The notes under the pieces are model-generated. The model was given only the letters and a program-made list of their open reading frames with translations. It was not told the DNA's origin and did no database searches. Positions 1 to 10,514 of a stretch of 64,000 nt of DNA are shown here, in pieces (position 1 is the stretch's first letter; the number at the start of each line of letters is the position of its first letter). Position numbers and translations under genes: made by a program. This stretch comes from Bursaphelenchus xylophilus (taxonomy: Eukaryota > Nematoda > Chromadorea > Rhabditida > Aphelenchoididae), in contig CAJFCV020000006.1 of the NCBI GenBank assembly GCA_904066235.2, forward strand, positions 12,400,001-12,464,000, in the 5' to 3' direction.

Positions 1-1040
1 ACATCGTAGAGGACCGCAAAAACCATTGGCCCACAAATCATTGCTGGTCCCATGATATGCGCTGTTATTATCAGCACGATTAAGCAAGGATATCTGGAGA
101 TGTCGTCGCCTGTCTTGACGACGACTAGCCGGTAAATGAACGCGGTGATAATCGAGATAGCGGTTCCTGTCATCGCGAAGACGAAGATACACTAAAAATG
201 AAAAAGCTACAGTGGGGGACCTGATCCAGTGGTAAAAAACGTACCATTTTGCTTCCGGGAAGCATCAAAAATGTGGCAAAATGCTTCCCCCTCCAAGTAA
301 AAAAAACTCAGATTCCAAAAGCGCGCCCGCTCTTTTTGTGAGGGAAAGGGCGTGCCCTTCAAGACGACGTTTTTTTTAATCGTGTGGGAGGTATTTTGCC
401 ACATTTTTAAAGCTTCCCGGATGCAAAATTGTACGTTTTTTGCCACTGTATGATGTCCCCACTGTAATAGAGAATTGTAATCAATAAATGGCGTCGCGAT
501 TGTTTTATGCTTACCAACAGAGCTATCAAAGCTGTCACACTATGACTGTTTTCGAATATTCCGCCCACACACAATCCCACAACTGGTAATAGAAGCTGCG
601 GGACATATACGACGCAGACAATGAAGTCAAGAACAAATGCCCAAGCCTAAATCGCAATATTATGCCTCATTTACCATCAATCTGTCGGGAAAATAATGAG
701 CAACCTGTCGCATAGAAAATCGCACGCCGCCGAGAAAATGAACTTTGTTGCGGCAAAATCAAATTTCTTCTCACTTCAGCAACACGGTTGGCACAGCGAC
801 ATTGTGCTCATTATTTTCCCGATAGACTGATAATAAATGAGGCCTAGACGAACTTACAATCATCCCCAACAAATACTTCCTATATCCATGGGCTCGATGT
901 GGAGTGTAGTTGAGGACAAGATAGACCGCCAGGAATGAGGAGAGCGTGGACAAAACGAATGTAAATCGTATCCTTCTTTTGTAGACCACCATTACATCAG
1001 CATATTCTTGTGCAATGCGAAAGATATCCTCCGAATTCAT
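1..1040 (-). CDS. Serpentine (7TM) chemoreceptor, Str-superfamily, 5' exons; gene continues off the left edge
   Basis: Three exons on the minus strand: 858-1040 (61 codons, starting MNSEDIFRIAQEY), 515-646 (44 codons) and 191 down to the window edge. Donors are gtaagt at 857 and gtaagc at 514; acceptors are tttag at 647 and 192. All junctions are phase 0. The peptide covers the N-terminus, TM1 (VLSTLSSFLAVYLVL), TM2 (LDFIVCVVYVPQLLLPVVGL), TM3 and TM4, with a YRLVVVKTGDD segment after TM3 and an AVLYD motif after TM4. It aligns exon for exon with the receptor at 20589-21949 (same exon lengths, RLVVVKTG and AVLYD shared), so the two are tandem paralogs. Str-superfamily members are usually sensory-neuron receptors for odorants or pheromones; that role is inferred. 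TM5-7 lie outside the window. The intron at 192-514 is almost filled by a TA-flanked MITE. Confidence 0.85.
210..464. mobile_element. MITE family 3 (TA-flanked), full copy
   Basis: Ends are CAGTGGGGGACCTGATCCAG and its inverse, with TA at 208-209 and 465-466. Long inverted arms include GCATCAAAAATGTGGCAAAA. TA duplications suit a Tc1/mariner-type mobiliser. It fills intron 2 of the left receptor gene. Confidence 0.8.
678..831. mobile_element. MITE family 1, full copy
   Basis: About 150 bp with termini of type ATCAGTCTGTCGGGAAAATA and inverse. The interior carries the GCCGAGAAAATGAA and TTGGCACAGCGACATTG boxes of the main subfamily. It lies in intron 1 of the left receptor. Confidence 0.8.
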
Positions 1041-1341
1041 TGAGGAAACTTAAATTTGAGGCTTTCATACGCTGCAGAACATGACTTCTAGATGAGAAAA
1101 AAAGGTTATGTAGAGAACAAACAGTCACTCCAATAGTGCAAGTCTTGTATAGCCTGGAAACTGCTGAATTTCACTTGTTTTGGCCGCACGTTTTTGAATT
1201 TAAAATTACAGAAATCTCAATAGTGTATACGTATGCTTGCCATTTTTCTTAATTACACCCTCCTCTAACAGGTGCTTTGCTTTTGATGAAGGGAGAATAT
1301 GTGAATGTTAGCTTCCACCAAATTTAATTACACATAAGGGG

Positions 1342-1470
1342 ATCAGTCTGTCCAGAAAATAATGAGCACTCTATCGCATCGAAAATCGCATCGCCGACGA
1401 GAAAATGAATGTGTCGCGGCAAAATCGGATTGTTTTTCACCTCGGCAACACGATCGGCTTAACGGTTCGG
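1342..1470. mobile_element. MITE family 1, left part only
   Basis: The left terminus ATCAGTCTGTCCAGAAAATA and interior are intact to about 1470; the right terminus is missing. Confidence 0.6.
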
Positions 1471-1667
1471 CATCACTGCCATTTTTGGCCATTTTGCACT
1501 GTAATTGTCTGTTTCGGGGAAATTCGCAGCGACGCAGTTGAAAAAAGGCTTGGAGGCGGAGATTTTTTGATTGACACTCAAAATTCACAGTGCGGAAAGC
1601 CCGGCGGCAAAAAGTCTTCGCAACTTTTTGAAAAAGCATAGTACTGGATTGACGTGCGTTGCTACTA

Positions 1668-1765
1668 CAGTAGGGGATCTGATCCAGTGGCCAAACATAT
1701 ACCATTTTGCATCCGGGAGGCATCAAAAATGTGGCAAAATGCTTCCCTCTCCAAGTGAAAAAACT
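1668..1765. mobile_element. MITE family 3, half element
   Basis: CAGTAGGGGATCTGATCCAG and one arm through CTTCCCTCTCCAAGTG; the other arm is absent. Confidence 0.6.
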
Positions 1766-1884
1766 TCGTTCAAAGTGGTCCCCCGGAAGTATCGCAACGC
1801 CGATTAGAATAGTTCCAAAGTCGATAGAAACCTTTATTGAGCAAATTACGACCACACCTTCCAATATTTCTTCTCTTGGCTACG

Positions 1885-3152
1885 TCAAAATTTCCTCGGC
1901 ACACTGCTTGATGCCGTCCCAAAAACCGCATCCGTATTTCGCCTCGTCCTGTGGAAGAGAGGCTTGGAAATGCAAAGATGATTGTATGGAAGGTGGTGCA
2001 AAAACCATACGACTTGAGCAATAATAAAATCTCGATACGATTTGGTCATAGCAATCATTGAGATTGCATTGAAAGTCGAATGCAGAGAAATGATTTCAAA
2101 TACCATTACGCAGAGGGTTTTCAGCACTGGAAATGAGATAAAAAGTTATCATATAATATTTATTAATAGTTTATCAGTCTGTCGGGAAAATAAAGTGGAC
2201 TTGTCGCAGGAACATTTCTCGTCTTTTCTCCACTGCTAGCCATTGCAAAGCGATGATGGGTGATTTGAAGGCGCGAAGAATCCACATTATTTTCCCGACA
2301 GACTGACACAAGGGAAGTACCCCAAGTGCGGCGCTCAGATTTTCTTTAAATTATGCACAAATGTCGGCCATGGGCAGAAATGTCGGCCATGGGTCTCGTA
2401 TCAATTCCTGAAAATTTTAGCTCGCGCTGTGCAGGGACAACCGAGATATTCAACGATCTTTGCGGCTGAGAGAGTACAAAAAGCACGGAGACAGAGGAAA
2501 CACTTTTTTGGCAGTATCTTTGCCAGTTCAGCGGCGAAAAAATGAATTTTTCGTAGAAACATTAGTCATTATGGTAGAAATACAGTATGAAACTTTTCAT
2601 GCCAAAATTCGCAAAAAAGTGTCACATTTTGGCTAACTTTCGGCCTAAATTCTCGGTTGTTTCTGCACGGCTCGAGCTAAGAATCTCGCACATGTCGTAG
2701 AAATAATTATTCAAAATTTGTTTTCATCAAAATCTGAGTGTCGCACTTCCCCTGTTAGATGGAAAAAGTCGGAAAAAACACCTAAAACGGTCAGTACTTC
2801 CCTTGTAAGCATAGTGACTCAAAACACTTACTTGAATTGTCCCGTTGAGTAATCATAAAGTACAATAAAAAGAACAAAGGCATTACCAAAAAGACAAATG
2901 GCACAATGAACTGAAAAATAAGGTAGTTTACATCTTTTTTATGGTAAAAGTGACTATATCTTGTAGATATATTATATATCAACTAACCTGTACAATGAGG
3001 GAGATTGTTAGTTGCCGATGCATTCGATACGTCCTCTGAGACATTTCCTTCTTATATCGCCCAATATAACCGAAGATTGAGGCGGCTAAATAGACGGCAG
3101 TGGTGCCAGCACCTGTCACAGTGATAATAACCATTATGACAAATGTGTAGGC
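1885..3152 (-). CDS. Serpentine chemoreceptor, 3' exons (TM5-TM7) of the receptor split by the palindrome
   Basis: Three minus-strand exons: 2988-3152 (55 codons), 2832-2910 (79 nt) and 1885-2126 (242 nt with stop). They encode TM5 (AYTFVIMVIITVTGAG), the third loop KKEMSQRTYRMHRQLT typical of Str-type receptors, TM6 (FIVPFVFLVMPLFFLLYFMI) and TM7 (EIISLHSTFNAISMIAMTKS) with the YRDF ending. The codon at the last junction is rebuilt as A+TG. The first exon starts in phase 0 and has no TM1-4 immediately upstream. Those are found at 20589-21949, beyond the palindrome, in the same orientation and with a phase-0 donor. Joining both halves gives 1134 nt, exactly 378 codons with stop, a normal length for this family. 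The intron at 2127-2831 holds two MITEs back to back. Confidence 0.82.
2173..2306. mobile_element. MITE family 1, subfamily B copy
   Basis: Same termini as other family 1 copies, but the interior is of the second type (GTGGACTTGTCGC ... AAAGCGATGATGGGTGATT ... AATCCACATTATTTTCCCG). It lies in a receptor intron next to a family 2 copy. Confidence 0.75.
2312..2754. mobile_element. MITE family 2 copy
   Basis: Termini GGGAAGTACCCCAAGTGCGG and the inverse (TGTCGCACTTCCCC). The interior has the family boxes TTTTAGCTCGCGCTG, GAGATATTCAACGATCTTTG and TCGGTTGTTTCTGC. Confidence 0.7.
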
Positions 3153-3202
3153 CTAAAATTTGCAGTGATATTTTGTCTGAGGAAAGAAGAGGGAGAGTAC
3201 TA

Positions 3203-3451
3203 CAGTGGCGGACCTGATACATTGGCCAAAAACGTACTTTTTTGCATCCGGGAAGTATCAAAAATGTTGCAAAATGACTCCCTCTCCAAGCAAAAAAAAA
3301 ACTCCGATTTCAAACGCGCGCCGGCTCTTTTTGTGAGGGCTCTTCAAACCAGGGTTTTTCTAGTTGGCGATGGAGGTATTCTGCCACATTTTTTAATACT
3401 TCCAGGATCCAAAATGGTGAGTTCTTTGCCATTGGATCAGGTCTGTCACTG
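3203..3451. mobile_element. MITE family 3, full copy
   Basis: CAGTGGCGGACCTGATACAT to CAGGTCTGTCACTG, flanked by TA on both sides (3201-3202, 3452-3453). It lies in the intron that also received the palindrome. Confidence 0.7.
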
Positions 3452-3482
3452 TACTTATTTATAAAGGCTTTTATCTAAAAAG

Positions 3483-3925
3483 CGAAGAACTCCAAGTGCG
3501 ATGTTCAGGTTTTGGTGAAACTTGGCACAGGCTTAGATTACTTTTTTGTAAGACATATGCGGAATTTCTAGCTCGCGCTTTGCAAAAACAACCGAGCTTT
3601 TCTAGTCGAAAGTTGGAAAAAATGTGACGTTTTTTTGCAAATTTTGGCATGGAAAGTTTCCTACCTATTTCTATTAATACAATAGAGAGTTTCCACAAAA
3701 AATAAATTTTCTTCGACGCGAAACTGGCAAAGAACGGCCAAAAAATGGGTTTCTCTCTGACCGCTCTCCGCGTTTCGCATGTTCTCTCGGCCGCAAAGAT
3801 CGTTCAATATCTCGGCTGAGACTGTAAAGCACGAGCTAAAACTTTCAGGCATTGATATATGGCCTATGCATGAAATGTGTGAAAAATGTAAAAAAAAATC
3901 TGAGCGTCGCACTTCAAGCATCTGA
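3483..3925. mobile_element. MITE family 2 copy
   Basis: GAACTCCAAGTGCGATGTTC at the left and TGAGCGTCGCACTTCAAGC at the right, with the usual AGCTCGCGCTTTGC and GTTCAATATCTCGGCTGA interior. Same receptor intron as the palindrome. Confidence 0.65.
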
Positions 3926-4086
3926 CATGTTTTCCCAGCAAAAATTATATTGAATTTCTCGGCTGCCCTTGCAAAGCGTGAGCTAAAATTTTAAGACTTT
4001 GATATGTGATGCAGTAGTATGTCTCTGGCAAAATTTTTCAAAATCTGCTTCTCTCATCTCTCAGTAAATCCACAAAAACAAAAATC

Positions 4087-4092
4087 AATCTC
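4087..4092. repeat. Target-site duplication, left copy (AATCTC)
   Basis: AATCTC abuts the outer end of the left palindrome arm and is repeated in direct orientation at 20579-20584, just outside the right arm. Because it is direct and not inverted, it is not part of the palindrome; this is what a 6-bp staggered integration leaves. Confidence 0.8.
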
Positions 4093-4498
4093 AGTAGTGT
4101 ATAAGTACCTCTCACCGAACCCCCATCATCAAGCGACACTAATTAATTAAAAGGTGTTGTAAGAGGTGTTAACATCTCAGGTAACATCTGATAATTAATA
4201 TGGTCATTATAACATACTACCCCTTGGGGGAACATCTGATAATTTGTAATCTTTTCGTGGGAGTCTGATAATTAATCAATTGTGTGATTTATACAAACGT
4301 TCTATACAATTTTATGACATATGACTCAAATTATATTTTATTACACTTCATGTGCGTAACATTTAAAAATCTTATTTCTTCCGAGAGTCGTGACTGGCGT
4401 CCCATGGGATCCACTTCGCGCAACATCTGTGATCCTTTCGCGCAAGGTCAAACGTTTCTTTTCGCAGATAAATGCGATATACAGTGTCCATGTGAATA

Positions 4499-5056
4499 TT
4501 AAGATGAACAAAAGAATTAATAAGAGTAGTTATAGGGTACAAAACTTTCGAAATTGTCAAAAATCAGCATGTTTTTTGGGTGTCATAACTTCACGCTCAG
4601 TCAACCTTTTTTGACGTTTTCAGTGTCTATATATCGACTTCTCCATCCCATTTCGATTTTTGGTTTTGATACAGTAATCCCAACATAGGTAAATTTAACG
4701 TCACAGACAAGTGGTCTCTGATTTCACTTCTGCAATGTGTTTAATACGTCATAAGATCAAAGACAAACTGTATTTTCTAAATCCCTGGACGATTTTTGAT
4801 TCGACTGTTAGTTTAAAAGTTACAGTTAAAAAACGTCATTTTTTGCCCCCGCGAGCTGCGCCCCCGCTTCAAAAAAAGAACAAAACGAAGTTCCCGCTTT
4901 TCTGTTGTGTGAAACCGCAGTGTTTTTTTTTTAGCGAGAGAGACCCGCCGTTTTGGGTCCCACAGCGGGAACATTCCTTATTTGCGCCTTGGCTTGGAGA
5001 ACCTCGGACTTTAAGATGAACAAAAGAATTAATAAGAGTAGTTATAGGGTACAAAA
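4499..5056 (+). repeat. 46-bp direct repeat flanking a TTAA-type element end (left arm)
   Basis: A 46-bp stretch beginning TTAAGATGAACAAAAGAATT occurs at 4499 and again at 5011. The second copy directly follows an 86-bp element end (about 4925-5010: GAGAGACCCGCCG, then GGGTCCCACAGCGGGAACA) that matches the end of the TTAA foldback element at 42532-42611. This looks like an insertion or duplication at a TTAA site. The mirror image is at about 19617-20172 in the right arm. Confidence 0.6.
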
Positions 5057-5450
5057 ATTACCAAGGCACGTCGTTTTTTCTGCTAATTATGGTTTGTACC
5101 ACCACGAAAAACAAGTTTTTGGCGTAATGTTTTACATTTTTTTGCTTGCGAAGCTAAAAATTTTTGCCGGTTGCACCACAGAAACATTTTTTTGCCAAAA
5201 AATGTGGCATTGTGCATTTTTTTAGAATTTTCCTTTTGTTGTGACAACATGCATAAAGTGATGTGTAACAGCATAAATAACGTCATATTTAACAAAAAAA
5301 TACATGAATATATATTCAAGGAGAGCCAACAATACTAATAATCTTATTTATCTCATGTTCGGCGATACCACCTCTTAGAATAACATACTCCTGGAATTGA
5401 AAAAAATTCGCGAACAGAAAATTCTGAAAGTCAACACATTTTTTCTCTAG

Positions 5451-5663
5451 ATTATTCTGCATCAACTGCCATATCGGGTATTCTCAAGTTTCGTTGGAAC
5501 TTCGAGATATGACCGAATCTCTAACAGAAACACCCATGATGTGTTAGATGAATATGGAAAAGCTAAGATGATAATAGATGTGGCATTGATTCTCATAGGA
5601 GCATCGAAATTTCAGAAAATATCATTCAATGAGTATGTGTGTCAATGGTTTTTGCGTAAATGA
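5451..5663 (+). pseudogene. Exon-like open frame of unknown origin (left arm)
   Basis: A 70-codon frame starts straight after a good acceptor (ttttttctctag at 5439-5450) and ends at a TGA. The peptide has the look of real coding sequence (VFSSFVGTSRYDRISN, DEYGKAKMIIDVALILIG, FNEYVCQWFLRK). No upstream exon with a matching donor was found, so it is probably a terminal-exon remnant. I do not recognise the family. It could be a leftover of the element's own genes or a captured host exon. Confidence 0.4.
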
Positions 5664-5804
5664 AATTGTGGTAAATTTGAATTTGCGGCGCTTCATCCCG
5701 CTTTTTTCAATCAGTGATAGTGCCGCCCCGTTAAAAAAACATTTTCCAATTACGAAAGAACAATGTGCCAGGGGAATCGGAAGTGAGAGAGTAGGGTAAA
5801 AGAC

Positions 5805-6275
5805 TAGAGTCAGACAGTGAGAGAGACGAGAGAATGTCTATAGTATAGAGTTAGACGGTGAGAAGGTGTGTAGACGGAGGAGAGGGGCGGAGCTTGTGAA
5901 AAAAATCACTATTAGTTGAAATAAAATTATTTTTTCCAACAGTTCCGAGTTTTTAACAAGAAGATGTGCAACTTTCAAGGGACGCCGAGTATTCCAAAAA
6001 AACTGAATGCGCAGTAAAATATTGCTGTAAAAATGAAAAACTTACAAAAATTTTTAGAAACTTTGAAATAATTTGCAGAAACTTGCAGAGAATGGTTGAA
6101 AAGTGCGAGAGAATGTGGAGAGGAGTGAGTCAGACGGTGGGAGAGACGAGAGAATGTGGAGAGGAGAGAGTTAGAAGGCGAGGGAGTGTGTAGAGGAAGG
6201 AGAGTGGGCGGAGCTTGTAATAAAATCATTATTAGTTGAAACAAAATTATTTTTTCCAACAATTCCGAGTTTTCA
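5805..6275 (+). repeat. Tandem purine-rich repeats (left arm)
   Basis: Two direct copies of about 150 bp (near 5805-5955 and 6117-6275) share GAGAGACGAGAGAATGT, GGGCGGAGCTTGT and a TTATTTTTTCCAACA tail. They are strongly purine-biased on the plus strand. The open frame inside is a composition effect, not a gene. Confidence 0.6.
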
Positions 6276-6695
6276 ATGGAAATATTTTGTTTCCGGAAAT
6301 ATTAAACTTTCAAGGGATGTGCAGTATAAATAGTGCTGTAAAAATGTTTTGCAAAATTTCAAAAAACTTTAAGAAACTAAAATAATTTACAGAAACTTGC
6401 AAAAAATTGTTGAAAAGTTTGTGTTTCACGACCGACGGAAGTGTGTTTTTACGAAAGACGGCAGTAAGAAACGTGAAATGGACACAATAACAACTTTCGA
6501 AATACAATGATTCAAATCTAAAAGTACACAGTTTTGATATCCGGCGGTTCAAGTTTTTGGCGCCGACGCGCTGGGCCAGAAGCCTGTTGCACCGTGCAAA
6601 AAGCCGAAAATTGCACAGTGCAAAGTGAACTTTTGTTTCGCACAGTGCATGTCGCCGAAATCACTTCAAAAACTTTGCGAATGGACTGATATCCA

Positions 6696-6770
6696 ATGGA
6701 GAAAATTCCAGAAAAAATGAGTGACCAAAGAGAAAGAATAAGGTTCCGCCTTCGACTGCCTTCGACGGTA
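6696..6770 (+). pseudogene. Possible first exon ahead of the KCC pseudogene (left arm)
   Basis: An ATG opens MEKIPEKMSDQRERIRFRLR and ends at a good donor (gtaagtaaat). It lies upstream of the recognisable cotransporter exons and on the same strand, but the intervening sequence cannot be joined convincingly. Mirror at 17902-17976. Weak call. Confidence 0.25.
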
Positions 6771-7441
6771 AGTAAATATTTTAAGCCTGAAAAGACTCCA
6801 AACAATTCTATATACACACAAGGTAAAGATTGTGGATGTTATACTTATAGTACGGTGTATCATTTTTGCTGGCTACCACTATCTCTTTGGTGTTGAACAG
6901 CAGATACAATTATACGTATTTTTATTGTGCCAACATATATGTATGTACTGTAATGTCAAATTCAAAAAAATCGATTCAAAGTTTACAGGACGTCGAAAAC
7001 TTCAATCTGATCGCCTTATTCCTCATTTAAAATCGATTTTTTGTTACCAAGAAACCGTATTTTAGGTTGTCAATAAATGCGCATTGCCAACCCTCTTCAT
7101 GGTCCTGGGTTGTATTCTTTGCACATTTATCGGTGAATTCATGAAGTTCAACGGTACCGACTCGCTCAAATACTGTATGTATGATTGGAGATCGCCCCGT
7201 AAATTTGGTCACCTAAGCTGAGAAGTTCTACTACACACAGGCCTGCTCGATTGACGGCCCACATTCTGTTCGAACAATACGAACTGCGATCCGTGCTTTA
7301 TGAAGGTTATACAATCCCATCCGCAAAGCATTGGACCTCAGGGCGCAATTACCAGGTTTTCGTCAGATGCCTGGAGGAATCTGTTTTCGAAATACCAGAA
7401 GGCGGGTCAAGTTTTGACTCGAGGTGATCCTGCGAAAGAAC

Positions 7442-7731
7442 TGTAAGATTCTGTAATAGTCTCATACGAATATACAATATCTATCTACCATTGTAATCCC
7501 AAGTCTAGACTCCGCCCACCTCGATCTGGCAAGATTGAGGATCGGGTCAAAGGAGGACTGAATAAGAAAAAAAGCCGGACGGTCGCGTCCGAGCCCGTAT
7601 CTGTGGCTGCGCAAGCAAGCCTTGTAATATTCTCTGGGTTTAAGGTTATTGTTATAGTAAATAAACCTAAGTAACTAGCCCAAGTCGACTTATATTTTTA
7701 ACTGAACCGAAAGCTGAGAAGGGAAGCTACA
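7442..7731 (+). mobile_element. Possible solo LTR or retroelement tail inside the KCC pseudogene (left arm)
   Basis: The segment begins TGTAAGATTCTG, contains an AATAAACC signal near 7660 and ends GGGAAGCTACA directly at a KCC exon; TG...CA ends suit an LTR. No 5-bp target duplication is visible. The 11-mer AAGCTGAGAAG occurs at the ends of the wider foreign stretch (about 7214 and 7711). The preceding 7238-7440 has a short frame with YEGYTIPSAK, faintly like the actin YEGYALPHA motif. Mirror at 16941-17230. Confidence 0.3.
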
Positions 7732-8330
7732 GGGTGTTTCACAACACCACGACCAGTTTTATGGTGCTGGTTGGAGTGTATTTCCCATCAGTCACTGGGA
7801 TCATGGTCGGATCAAATCTGTCGGGAAATCTGAAAGATCCAGCGGTGGCTATCCCCTTGGGGATTGTTGGCGCGCAGCTGACCACTTATATTGCCAGTAA
7901 ATTGATTGCAAATATTTTTAGGCTTTTTTTTTGAAAGGACGCTGTTAAAAAATAAAAAAAAAAGTTTTTGTTGCTTTGTCAAAATAAAAAAAAAGTTTTT
8001 TAATTTACTATACGTGTAGCAGAACACAACAATTTTATGTTTCAAACATTTTCGGCACTGCATTTTTCGGAATGACCGTCTCTGAGATGTTTATCCGCGA
8101 TAAGCATGGCGAGTCCGAGATGGGCAAGATGATCGTCGCTGAGTTGACGGTCCCCGCGCCGATTGTCATCTTGATTGGTTGTCTTGCGTCCACAATAGGC
8201 TCTGGAATGCAATCGTTGACTGGAGCGCCAAGAATTCTGCAGGTAGGTGTGTGGGGTCATCTTTCTTGCAGAACGTAAGAAGAATGCAAAATCAATCCGT
8301 TGAGGGTAGCTGCAAGACTACCAAGAGAAG

Positions 8331-8705
8331 GCTTCGAAGTGCGACGCTCAGATTTTTCGTTTTACTCTAAAAAGTCTGCATGCACACACTTTAGGTATAA
8401 GACACATAGCAGTTCTTGAAAATTTTAGCTTGTACTTTGCATGGACAGCCGAGATATTCAACGTTCTTGTTTGTCGAGAGAGCACGCGAAACTCAGCGAG
8501 CGGTCAGAGATAAAAACACTTTTAATCCATATCATGGCCAGTTTCATGCGGAAAAAAAATAATTTTTTTATGGAAACATTACCCTTCATGGTAGATTCCG
8601 CAGAGCGGGATAAGAGTGCCACATGTGCCTCAGAAAAACTTATCCTACATTTGAGCCAATCTTTATTAAAAAATGAGCATCGCATTTTGACGACTTCCCT
8701 GCTGA
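8331..8705 (+). mobile_element. MITE family 2 copy (left arm)
   Basis: Starts at the family terminus AAGTGCGACGCTCAGATTTT and ends near TGAGCATCGCATTTTGACGA; both termini have decayed. It sits in an intron of the KCC pseudogene. Mirror at 15967-16341. Confidence 0.65.
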
Positions 8706-10514
8706 TTCTCAAGACCTTGCAACAAAAAAAATGCCGACGTCAATTGCCTTGTGGCTAGAATAGGCTTATTATTCCTGACTCTAAAACTCAATGTTTTCAG
8801 GCGATCGCCTCCGACGAAGTGATCCTCTTCCTTCGAATGTTCAAGTCGACCGATCGACGCGGCGAGCCCTCGGTCGTAATATTCTTAACCCTTCTTATTT
8901 GAGAAATCGGAATTCTCATCGCGGTCCTGGAATCCCTAACTGCCTTGTTCACCGAGTTCTTTGCTCATGTGTTATCTAGGCATCAACCTGGCGTGCGCAT
9001 TTCAGTCCATAATGAAAGCGCCGGGTTGGCGCCCCACTTTCAAGTGCTTCCACTGGACCTTATCGTTGGCTGGCGCACTTCTCTGCTTAATAATCATGTT
9101 CATCAGCAACTGGAAGTTTGCGATCTTGGCGATTGCAATGGGCGTGGTCGTCTACAAGTATATCGAACTAAAAGGCGCTGAAAAAGAATGGGGCGATGGA
9201 TTGTAAGGACTGAAATTGTCAGCAGCTAGATATGTGCTGTTATCGGCCAGTCAGGGGCAAGAACATCATTCTAGGAATTGGCGGCCACAGTTGTTGGTGC
9301 TGTATGCACATAAGATGTTTTACTGCGAGCAAGAGGATCTGGATGCGAGGAGAAGACGATTTGCTCGGATTTGTCAGTCAATTGAACGCTGGAAAAGGGC
9401 TCAGAGTAGTGATCGATTGTATTGAAGGAGTTTATGGACAAAAGGCAAAGGAGGCTTGTGTAAGTCTGGGGCATGAAAACTTTAGTTGACAATTTGCAAG
9501 CGTTGGAAATGGCTAAATTTGAATTTTTTTTGTCTCGCACTGTGCAGGGGCAGTCGAAGTACTAAACGATTTTTGTCGGTAAGACAGTAAAGTATCATGC
9601 CCCTATTCCAACCCTAGAGGCTTAAGACCGAGATTTTTGAATCGAAAGTTGAAAAAATACCAGTTCATGCGAAAATTCGAAAAAAATGTAGAATTTTTGC
9701 ATGAAACTTTCATGCCTATTTCTGGCATAGAGGGTAGTGTTTCCACAAAAAGAATAATTTTTCCGTTCAAAACTGGCTAAAAAAGCATTCTTCTATCTTT
9801 CCGCTCCTAGCGTTTGCGTGACCTATAAGAGAGCAGTGAATATCTCGACTATTCCTGCAAAGCGCGACCTAAAATTTCGTGAAAAGCAATTTGGTTTTGC
9901 CGCGACGCAATTCATTTTCTCTTCGGCGATGCGAATTTCAATGCGACAGAGTGTTCGTTGTTTTCCCTACAGACTGAAAGAAAAAAAGCAATTTGAATTG
10001 AACTCCTAATCTCAACCGTTCCAGTCCGAACGTCAAGCCCTTCTCATCCAACTGCAAGAACACAAAATCAAAGGCTTTGCGGAGGTGATCGTTGCCGAAA
10101 ACTATAACGCCGGCGTCGATTCACTTGTTCAAACCTCCACACTCGGAGACCTTCGACATAACACCGTTTGCTGGCCCAACAAATGGACCTCCTCCAAGTC
10201 CACGAACGAAGCCAACCGCTTCGTCAGCGTTTTGTGCAGCATTGCGACCGCGAAATGCGCAATTCTAGAACATCCGCAACTTCCCCGAATCGAGCGAGAA
10301 ATTGACCGGCACTGCGGATGTCTGGTGGATTGTGCATGACGGCGGAATGCTGATGCTGCTGCCATTATTGCTACAAAAACACCGAACATGGTGAAATACG
10401 AAGTCGAGGCTGTTCACAATTTCAACGTTGGACGATGACAGATGAAGGACGAGTTGGAGAAATTCCTGTATCATCTACGAGTTGAAGGAGAGATTTTTGT
10501 CATCGATGGATGAA

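Larger units (their letters stand above)
7066..10513 (+). pseudogene. K-Cl cotransporter (SLC12/KCC) pseudogene, left arm
   Basis: Exon-sized blocks match the membrane core and C-terminal domain of K-Cl cotransporters, which move K+ and Cl- out of cells. Blocks are 7066-7215 (VVNKCALPTLFMVLGCIL), 7733-7896 ([19 protein letters not shown]), 8046-8242 (GCLASTIGSGMQSLTGAPRI), 8801-9460 (AIASDEVILFLRMF, NLACAFQSIMKAPGWRP, GAEKEWGDG, NWRPQLLVL) and 10025-10513 ([50 protein letters not shown]). Lesions include an acceptor AG changed to AA at 8044-8045, TGA replacing the Cys of LICEIGILIA near 8914, an extra G near 8963, TAA at 9204-9206, frameshifts near 9340 and 10262, and stops from 10391 on. No N-terminal domain is seen. 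Foreign sequence interrupts it between 7215 and 7733. Confidence 0.85.

Noticed and set aside
1343..1864. 173-codon minus-strand frame
   Set aside because: It is stitched from MITE family 1 and family 3 halves and intergenic sequence; no splice signals or protein family.
6666..7065. Overlapping frames taken for further KCC N-terminal exons
   Set aside because: No KCC motif seen, and the joins lack acceptors; only a weak first-exon candidate was kept.
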